DNA of 10,625 nt from Bacillota bacterium (GTDB lineage: Bacteria; Bacillota; Clostridia; Lutisporales; Lutisporaceae): assembly GCA_023405875.1 (NCBI GenBank), contig JAEXXN010000510.1:1-10625 (forward strand), read 5' to 3'. Below are positions 6,983-10,625 of this stretch, one piece after another; the stretch's first letter is position 1; each line of letters starts with the position of its first letter. A program made the position numbers and the translations under genes. The notes under the pieces are model-generated. The model was not told the DNA's origin. It searched no databases and saw only the letters and a list, made by a program, of their open reading frames with translations.

Positions 6983-7066
6983 TTCGATTCTTCTTTCTCC
7001 AGCTTTGAACTGCAAACAGCAAAATGAGCTATTGCATAGCGCAGCAGCCCATCCGAAGCTTTATAT

Positions 7067-7075
7067 ATTATAACA
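7067..7075 (-). promoter_or_regulatory. Candidate extended -10 promoter of the MATE operon
   Basis: TGTTATAAT on the minus strand is a perfect extended -10 (TGN plus TATAAT), about 85 bp before the MATE start. No good -35 is seen 17 bp upstream, which is normal for extended -10 promoters. It lies between the repeat element copy 2 and the MATE gene, so a transcript from here would not include the element. Confidence 0.45.
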
Positions 7076-7088
7076 AGATTTCAATAAG

Positions 7089-7112
7089 GGTTTTTGCAGA
7101 CTTGCAAAAACC
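7089..7112. other. Perfect hairpin without T-run
   Basis: GGTTTTTGCA (7089-7098) and TGCAAAAACC (7103-7112) form a 10-bp perfect stem with a 4-nt loop GACT. Neither strand has a T-run directly after the stem, so a conventional terminator is not supported. It sits just beside the repeat element copy 2 and upstream of the MATE promoter, and may be an operator or part of the element's flank. Confidence 0.45.
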
Positions 7113-7122
7113 TACCCGAGCA

Positions 7123-7216
7123 TTTCAACGAGGCGGGAGATATGCTCACCGCCTATTGGGCAACGAAAGCGGTACCCAACACCTATAAGAGGTGGGGGAC
7201 ATCTTTAGCCTCGTTA
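7123..7216. repeat. Structured repeat element, copy 2
   Basis: Homologous to the element at 2992-3085 and in the same orientation. The outer arms AACGAGGC (7127-7134) and GCCTCGTT (7208-7215) pair perfectly. Internal pairings include GGCGG with CCGCC (interrupted inner GAG/CTC) and CACCT-ATAAG-AGGTG. The block AAAGCGGTACCC and the block GTGGGGGACATCTTT are identical to copy 1. The right arm overlaps the stop codon of the winged-helix gene (7214-7216). The plus-strand T-run that follows the arm is therefore also the AAA AAA end of that gene. Confidence 0.6.
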
Positions 7217-7393
7217 TTTTTTGATCTCCCAGTAGCATTTCTTTGGAGATACGATCGTCTCGTCTTTTTTCAGCTTTGCCATAATCTTATCTACTTCTTT
7301 TCTGTCTACACCTGTTGCAGTTGCAATCTGTCCGGCACTTACCGGCTCTGGGGCATTTTTGAAAAATTCTACGATTACTTCATAATTATCCAT
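7214..7393 (-). CDS. Small winged-helix DNA-binding protein (59 aa)
   Basis: The frame reads MDNYEVIVEFFKNAPEPVSA then GQIATATGVDRKEVDKIMAK and ends CYWEIKK. It is a single small helix-turn-helix: a first helix at 3-13, a second at 20-27 (GQIATATG), a recognition helix at 29-42 (DRKEVDKIMAKLKK) and a short wing at 45-56 (TIVSPKKCYWEI). Proteins of this size and pattern are common in Clostridia and are annotated as small transcriptional regulators; their targets are unknown to me. An excellent AAGGAGG lies about 10 nt before the ATG and overlaps the stop codon of bcp, only 15 bp upstream, so the two are co-transcribed. The C-terminal codons and stop overlap the outer arm of the repeat element. 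Confidence 0.78.
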   Translation of the reverse strand: MDNYEVIVEFFKNAPEPVSAGQIATATGVDRKEVDKIMAKLKKDETIVSPKKCYWEIKK

Positions 7394-7408
7394 TTTAGTT
7401 TTTCCTCC

Positions 7409-7870
7409 TTATTCACTTCTAAGTGCATTCAATACTTCTTGTCCGTGGTTCTCGGGTTTGACCTTGGGAAAAACCTTGATGATTTTGCCCTGCTCATCTA
7501 TTATGAAGGTGCTTCTTTCCATGCCCATGTAGGCCTTACCGTAAAGCTTTTTTTCTCCCCATACCCCATAAGCCTCGGCGGCTTTATGCTCTGAGTCGCT
7601 AAGTAAATAGAAAGGCAATCCGTTTCTTTTTCTGAACTTCTGATGAGATTCTTCATTGTCCTTGCTTATACCCAGAACAACAGCTCCCTCGGCAAGTATC
7701 AGGTCATATACATCCCGGAAGCTGCAAGCCTCCTTTGTACAGCCTGGAGTATTATCCTTGGGATAGAAATAAACAACTACCTTCTTACCCTTGAACTGTG
7801 AAAGAGTCACCGGGTTACCGTCACTGTCATTAAGAAGGAAGTCTGCTGCCATATCACCCTGTTTAAGCAT
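7409..7870 (-). CDS. bcp: Thioredoxin-dependent thiol peroxidase (Bcp/PrxQ)
   Basis: A peroxiredoxin of 153 residues that reduces hydrogen peroxide and organic hydroperoxides in the cytoplasm, with reduction by thioredoxin. The active site reads YPKDNTPGCTKEACSF. Counting from the preferred start, the peroxidatic cysteine is C44, the resolving cysteine C49 (the C-x4-C spacing typical of PrxQ), with T41 and R119 (GMERSTF) completing the catalytic set. The start at 7870 is chosen because GGAGGTG stands 6 nt before it; an ATG five codons earlier at 7885 would put that ribosome site inside the gene and has none of its own. It heads a two-gene operon with the small winged-helix gene. Confidence 0.95.
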   Translation of the reverse strand: MLKQGDMAADFLLNDSDGNPVTLSQFKGKKVVVYFYPKDNTPGCTKEACSFRDVYDLILAEGAVVLGISKDNEESHQKFRKRNGLPFYLLSDSEHKAAEAYGVWGEKKLYGKAYMGMERSTFIIDEQGKIIKVFPKVKPENHGQEVLNALRSE

Positions 7871-7935
7871 GCTCTGCACCTCCATTTATTGTTCCTATAG
7901 ATAAAACACTGAATCAGAGCCTTTCCCTTACTATA

Positions 7936-7964
7936 ATAATATCACTTATCGCAAAACGCTTCAA
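7936..7964 (-). promoter_or_regulatory. bcp promoter
   Basis: TTGAAG (7959-7964) and TATTAT (7936-7941) on the minus strand are spaced by 17 bp. Transcription would start near 7929, about 60 nt before the chosen start codon. Confidence 0.55.
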
Positions 7965-8027
7965 CATCGATAAATGCATAACAGGGGAAGTTGCATAATT
8001 ATAGAATGATGCGACATAAAAAGATGT

Positions 8028-8131
8028 GCAACAACCGGAACGACACGGGGGTCGTTCCCTACAATATACCAATTGTCATGTGTTGTTCATAGGGAACGAC
8101 CGACCTGCCGTTCCGCACCCATGTTGCTGCA
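8028..8131. repeat. Palindromic REP/MITE-like element
   Basis: The core is a perfect 12-bp inverted repeat, GGTCGTTCCCTA (8050-8061) and TAGGGAACGACC (8090-8101), around a 28-bp loop. GGAACG (8037-8042) and CGTTCC (8109-8114) form a second pair about the same centre (8075.5), and GCAACA (8029-8034) and TGTTGC (8122-8127) a slightly offset third. Because GGAACGAC at 8037-8044 can also pair with GTCGTTCC at 8051-8058, alternative hairpins are possible. No reading frame of note is present. This is the build of a non-autonomous palindromic element; only one copy is in the window. Confidence 0.6.
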
Positions 8132-8160
8132 TTCTTCTTACATTGTGCCAAACGCCGGCA

Positions 8161-8196
8161 AAACTGGGACAAGGAACCTGTCCCCTGTCCCGGTTT
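8161..8196. repeat. REP-like palindrome
   Basis: AAACTGGGACA (8161-8171) pairs with TGTCCCGGTTT (8186-8196) with a single T-G position. A second TGTCCC at 8179-8184 offers an alternative, shorter hairpin. Short palindromes built on GGGACA/TGTCCC of this kind are often dispersed, and some are associated with REP-associated Y1 transposases (from general knowledge). No transposase is in this window. Confidence 0.5.
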
Positions 8197-8210
8197 CCTG
8201 CTCGTCATGA

Positions 8211-8253
8211 AAAAATGCCTGACCGCAGCTAATGGCTGGGATCAGGCATTTTT
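8211..8253 (-). terminator. Strong rho-independent terminator after hsp20
   Basis: AAAAATGCCTGA (8211-8222) and TCAGGCATTTTT (8242-8253) form a 12-bp perfect stem with an inner CAGC/GCTG pairing. On the minus strand it ends in a run of six T. It begins one base after the hsp20 stop codon. Confidence 0.93.
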
Positions 8254-8254
8254 A

Positions 8255-8707
8255 TCATTGGATCTCAATTCTGCTCTTCCTGCTTACTGCTGCTTCTCTC
8301 TTGGGAAGCACAAGTGAAAGAACACCGTTTTCAAACTTGGCTGAGATCTGGTCTTCAACAACATTCTCAACATGGAAGCTTCTGCAGTAGCTGCCGCTCC
8401 GTCTTTCTCTTCTGATATAGTTTTCCTTCTCTTCATTTACTTCTTCGTTTTTCTCTACCGATATGGTAAGCCTGTCGTTATCCAGGTCTACCTTTATCTC
8501 TTCCTTTTTCACTCCCGGCAGGTCAGCTTCGATCAGATACTGGTTTTCCTGCTCCTTGATGTCGACCCTGATCTGGGAATCACCTGTAAAGAAGGCCGGT
8601 GCAAAGGAATCAGAGAAGAAATCCTCAAACAAGCTGTCTATGCTGAAAATGTCTTTCGGCCTGTTCGCCAAGCCTCTGTTTCTTTTATTGTACGGTACTA
8701 GAAACAT
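8255..8707 (-). CDS. Small heat shock protein, Hsp20/alpha-crystallin family
   Basis: A 150-residue ATP-independent chaperone that binds unfolding proteins in the cytoplasm. The N-terminal arm contains SLFEDFFSDSFAPAFF (25-40). The alpha-crystallin domain runs from about 44 to 138 with the conserved VDIKEQENQYLIEADLPGV opening and the GVLSLVLPK motif (128-136). The C-terminal tail ends in the I-x-I motif RIEIQ (I147, I149) used for oligomer assembly. The ATG at 8707 follows GGAGGTG by 6 nt; an upstream GTG at 8716 would overlap that site and is rejected. One cysteine (C108) lies inside the domain. Expression is under a CtsR operator overlapping the transcription start, and a terminator follows immediately, so it is a single-gene unit. 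Confidence 0.95.
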   Translation of the reverse strand: MFLVPYNKRNRGLANRPKDIFSIDSLFEDFFSDSFAPAFFTGDSQIRVDIKEQENQYLIEADLPGVKKEEIKVDLDNDRLTISVEKNEEVNEEKENYIRRERRSGSYCRSFHVENVVEDQISAKFENGVLSLVLPKREAAVSRKSRIEIQ

Positions 8708-8752
8708 ACAAAACACCTCCGAAATATTTAATATTTTAGTCCCGTCTTTGAC

Positions 8753-8769
8753 TTTGACTTTCTTTGACC
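8753..8769 (-). promoter_or_regulatory. CtsR operator of hsp20
   Basis: On the minus strand GGTCAAAGAAAGTCAAA matches the CtsR heptad repeat RGTCAAANANRGTCAAA at every defined position. A further AGTCAAA at 8747-8753 directly abuts it, giving three heptads in tandem. The operator lies at about +3 to +19 of the predicted transcript, where a bound repressor would block initiation. CtsR is the class III heat-shock repressor of Gram-positive bacteria; its gene is not in the window. Confidence 0.87.
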
Positions 8770-8778
8770 TTTGCTCAT

Positions 8779-8807
8779 ATTATGCTACTTTTTATATGGT
8801 ATTTCAA
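8779..8807 (-). promoter_or_regulatory. hsp20 promoter
   Basis: TTGAAA (8802-8807) and CATAAT (8779-8784) on the minus strand are separated by 17 bp, each one base from consensus. The expected transcription start is near 8772, leaving a leader of about 65 nt that contains the CtsR site and the ribosome binding site. Confidence 0.7.
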
Positions 8808-8878
8808 TTTCTATTAGAAGCAATTCCAGCCTAAAATTCAGAATTATTATTTATTATCTTTTTTTATCCCCATTTTTC

Positions 8879-9565
8879 TCAAATTTTCTCAGCCTCACTG
8901 AACGGTGCAAAATCCCTTTCAAGCAGCCCCACAAGCTCCAGGGGGCTGTCTATAATATGGTCCGCTCCCTCATTTATCAGCAGCTCCCTGCTGCGAAAAC
9001 CCCAGGTAACTCCTATACAGGGCACACCGGCATTCCTTGCAGTTCTGATATCCACCTCAGAGTCACCGACGCAGACGGCTTTGCCCGGCTCTGAAGCAAG
9101 CACCCGGAGCGCCTCAAAAACACAATCCGGCTCCGGCTTCTTCCGTACTTCCCCTGATTCTCCTATTGCAACGGAAATATACTCCCTGAAGAATTCCTTT
9201 GCAAGCTCTTTAACAGCACTTTCAAACTTATTGGATACAATAGCGAGCTTATATTTATTTTTAACAAGCTCCTCCAGCAGCTCTATGATTCCCGGATAAG
9301 GTCTTGTTCTATTGTTCATATTCTTTGAATAATGCTTCCTGAAGGCTTCAAGGCAATTCTCATACTGAGGGTTGTCAAAGCCTCCGGGGATTGCAAGCTG
9401 CATAAGGTTCCTGACTCCATTACCTACAAATCCCCTGACCTCCTCCAGGCTTCTTTCCGGGAAGCCGAATTTTCTCAAGGCATAATTTACGCTGTCTGCC
9501 AGATCATCAAGAGTATTCAGAAGCGTACCATCCAGATCAAAAATTATTGTATTTATTCCAGTCAT
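8879..9565 (-). CDS. HAD-superfamily hydrolase, phosphoglycolate phosphatase-like
   Basis: A 228-residue cytoplasmic phosphatase with all four HAD motifs. Motif I is FDLDGTLLNT (nucleophile D10, acid/base D12), motif II is IVSNK (S111), motif III is the lysine in RKKPEP (K143) and motif IV is GDSEVD (D168, D172). The helical cap at about 18-85 (LDDLADSVNYALRKFGFPER onward) is the C1 type of the Gph group. Substrate cannot be fixed from sequence; phosphoglycolate, pyrophosphate or sugar phosphates are all possible. The ATG at 9565 is chosen because AAGGAG lies 8 nt before it; the longer frame begins at a TTG. No terminator hairpin is visible between its stop codon and the hsp20 promoter, so some read-through into hsp20 is possible. 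Confidence 0.92.
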   Translation of the reverse strand: MTGINTIIFDLDGTLLNTLDDLADSVNYALRKFGFPERSLEEVRGFVGNGVRNLMQLAIPGGFDNPQYENCLEAFRKHYSKNMNNRTRPYPGIIELLEELVKNKYKLAIVSNKFESAVKELAKEFFREYISVAIGESGEVRKKPEPDCVFEALRVLASEPGKAVCVGDSEVDIRTARNAGVPCIGVTWGFRSRELLINEGADHIIDSPLELVGLLERDFAPFSEAEKI

Positions 9566-9626
9566 ATTCTCTTCTCCTTGTTTCAATCATGTTTCATCAA
9601 CAATCTTTTCTGTAGAGTTTATACAT

Positions 9627-9635
9627 ATTATACCA
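9627..9635 (-). promoter_or_regulatory. Candidate extended -10 promoter of the HAD phosphatase gene
   Basis: TGGTATAAT on the minus strand is an extended -10, 61 bp before the chosen start codon. The -35 position holds only TTAAAT. Confidence 0.45.
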
Positions 9636-9662
9636 CAAGGCACATCAGCATTTAAGCAGGCC

Positions 9663-9678
9663 GACCGCCCGGCCGGTC
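9663..9678. other. GC-rich hairpin in the divergent intergenic region
   Basis: GACCG (9663-9667) and CGGTC (9674-9678) pair around CCCGGC, in a short GC-rich island set in AT-rich sequence. On the plus strand it is followed only by TTTCC. It could be a weak terminator, an insulator between the divergent promoters or a remnant of a palindromic repeat. Apart from the promoters, the rest of 9587-9941 shows no other convincing structure. Confidence 0.4.
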
Positions 9679-9742
9679 TTTCCATATAGCCTGATTAATT
9701 TATAACAAAACAAAAAGACATCTTTTAATTTTTATTCACATT

Positions 9743-9751
9743 TGCTATAAT
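9743..9751 (+). promoter_or_regulatory. Candidate extended -10 promoter of the SNF transporter gene
   Basis: TGCTATAAT on the plus strand is an extended -10. A start near 9758 would give a leader of about 184 nt before the transporter start codon. A weaker TATACT at 9759-9764 is an alternative. Confidence 0.45.
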
Positions 9752-9823
9752 TTTATAGTATACTAACTAAAATTTGATGCACTTTACAATTGTACTTTCT
9801 CTGTAGCAGCTAGCTAGTAATTT

Positions 9824-9919
9824 ATGCCCATAGCATCTACACAAGCAAGTACTTTTATTTTATTCAGAAAGGAGGATAGGGTTTATCTCATAGGAATCAT
9901 GTTATTTATAAAATTATAA
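9824..9919 (+). other. Leader region with orphan Shine-Dalgarno and possible 31-codon ORF
   Basis: Inside the transporter leader is AGAAAGGAGG (9866-9875), a perfect complement to the end of 16S rRNA, with no ATG, GTG or TTG at usable distance. It lies within a small open frame from the ATG at 9824 to the TAA at 9917-9919, which begins MPIASTQASTFILFRKED and ends GIMLFIKL. That frame has no ribosome site of its own and stops 22 bp before the transporter start. The coding status is doubtful; the strong site may instead be a ribosome standby or regulatory feature. Confidence 0.2.
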
Positions 9920-9941
9920 TGTAAATGGAGGGGTTCTTATA

Positions 9942-10625
9942 ATGAGTAATTCTAATAGTTCCGGACAGTCAAGAGATCAGTTTAAGTCAAAGCTTGGTTT
10001 CATAATGGCAGCTGCAGGGTCAGCCGTTGGATTGGGCAGTATATGGAAATTCCCTTATGTTGTTGGCGAAAATGGCGGCGGTGCGTATATGCTGGTTTAT
10101 CTTATTGCTCTTGTCGTAATCGGTATACCGGTAATGATTGCTGAGTTCGTAATCGGCAGACGAAGCGGTAAAAACGCAGTTGAAGCTTACGGAACATTTT
10201 CAAAGAAATACAAGATAGTCGGATTCTTTTCAATGCTTGCTCCAGCTATTATTTTGTCGTTTTATTGTGTCATTGGAGGATGGGCTATAATGTATCTTTA
10301 CCTGACTGTGACAGGTAAGCTGGCCGGTTTGACTCCTGAAGGCTATACAGATATGTTTGTAGCCGCTTCAGGGAATATGGGTATGTCAGGCTTCTTCTTC
10401 CTTCTGTTTGGAGTATTGGCCATACTGGTTGTTATTAAAGGAATATCCCAAGGTATAGAAAAGGTTTGTAACATATTGATGCCTGCACTATTCCTGATAA
10501 TGCTCGCCCTTTCAATAATAGGCGTTATGCTGCCCGGCGGAATGGAAGGAATAAAATGGTATCTGACACCTGATTTCTCAGCTATAAACGGAGCTACCTT
10601 TGTGGCTGCAGTAGGGCAGGTATTC
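9942..10625 (+). CDS. SNF/NSS-family sodium-dependent transporter, N-terminal part (cut by window edge)
   Basis: The first 228 codons are present. TM1 carries the family signature AAGSAVGLGSIWKFPYVVGE followed by NGGGAYMLVY (residues 24-53), the LeuT-type unwound helix that holds substrate and sodium. TM2 follows at 54-73 and ends in GRRSGKNAVEAYG. Further segments lie at about 95-123, 150-166 and 178-198. Y108 in SFYCVIGGW corresponds to the LeuT substrate-site tyrosine. Relative to LeuT, the Na1 asparagine N27 is a serine (S33) and the gate arginine R30 is a lysine (K36). NSS proteins import amino acids with Na+; the substrate is not determinable here. GGAGGGG lies 8 nt before the ATG. It is the only plus-strand gene and has a long leader. 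Confidence 0.93.
   Translation, partial: MSNSNSSGQSRDQFKSKLGFIMAAAGSAVGLGSIWKFPYVVGENGGGAYMLVYLIALVVIGIPVMIAEFVIGRRSGKNAVEAYGTFSKKYKIVGFFSMLAPAIILSFYCVIGGWAIMYLYLTVTGKLAGLTPEGYTDMFVAASGNMGMSGFFFLLFGVLAILVVIKGISQGIEKVCNILMPALFLIMLALSIIGVMLPGGMEGIKWYLTPDFSAINGATFVAAVGQVF

Noticed and set aside
6983..7015. TTG start extending the MATE protein by 11 residues
   Set aside because: TTG is less likely, the extension is hydrophilic and lacks family similarity, and an ATG at 6982 gives the normal length.
6528..7022. 164-codon minus-strand frame overlapping the MATE start
   Set aside because: It is an alternative frame of the MATE gene, whose own frame carries clear family motifs.
7931..7946. Possible PerR box over the bcp -10 region
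   Set aside because: Only one half resembles TTATAATNATTATAA (about 9 of 14 defined positions) in AT-rich sequence, which is not convincing.
8708..8716. GTG start extending Hsp20 by three residues
   Set aside because: The codon lies within the ribosome binding site GGAGGTG that serves the ATG at 8707.

Overview
This window is a compact piece of chromosome from a low-GC Gram-positive anaerobe, most likely a member of the Clostridia (Bacillota). The evidence is strong GGAGG-type ribosome binding sites, a textbook CtsR heat-shock operator, a short C-type Hsp20, a Bcp-type peroxiredoxin, a DUF4153 membrane protein and the protein sequences generally. I cannot name the species. Almost everything is coded on the minus strand; only the transporter at the right edge is on the plus strand. 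Several genes most likely start downstream of the longest open frame, and I chose those starts from ribosome binding sites.

Read in the direction of transcription, right to left. A divergent intergenic region (about 9566-9941) separates the plus-strand SNF/NSS sodium symporter (partial) from a minus-strand HAD phosphatase (8879-9565). Next come an hsp20 gene under a CtsR operator, with a strong terminator, and a gene-free stretch (about 7966-8210) holding two palindromic REP/MITE-like elements. A bcp peroxiredoxin gene then forms a tight pair with a 59-residue winged-helix protein (7214-7393). After this lie a MATE efflux pump, a DUF4153 membrane protein and an exported helical protein of unknown function (3140-3676, ending in a hairpin terminator). 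An OmpR-type response regulator/histidine kinase pair (871-2887) follows, with a bidirectional-looking terminator. Last is a marR gene whose transcript runs into ftsH, cut by the left edge.

The MATE, DUF4153, exported-protein and two-component genes look like a cell-envelope or efflux neighbourhood. The exported-protein promoter carries three TTCACA-like direct repeats with 10-11 bp period, upstream of a good -10 but a poor -35. That layout suits activation by an OmpR/PhoB-family regulator such as the one encoded next door (inference).

The least explained structure is a pair of about 90-bp elements (2992-3085 and 7123-7216) in the same orientation. They share long conserved blocks and a closing inverted repeat, and in copy 1 the base changes keep pairing as G-U if the plus strand is the RNA. 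They look like copies of a structured RNA or a small non-autonomous mobile element. I could not assign them to a known family.
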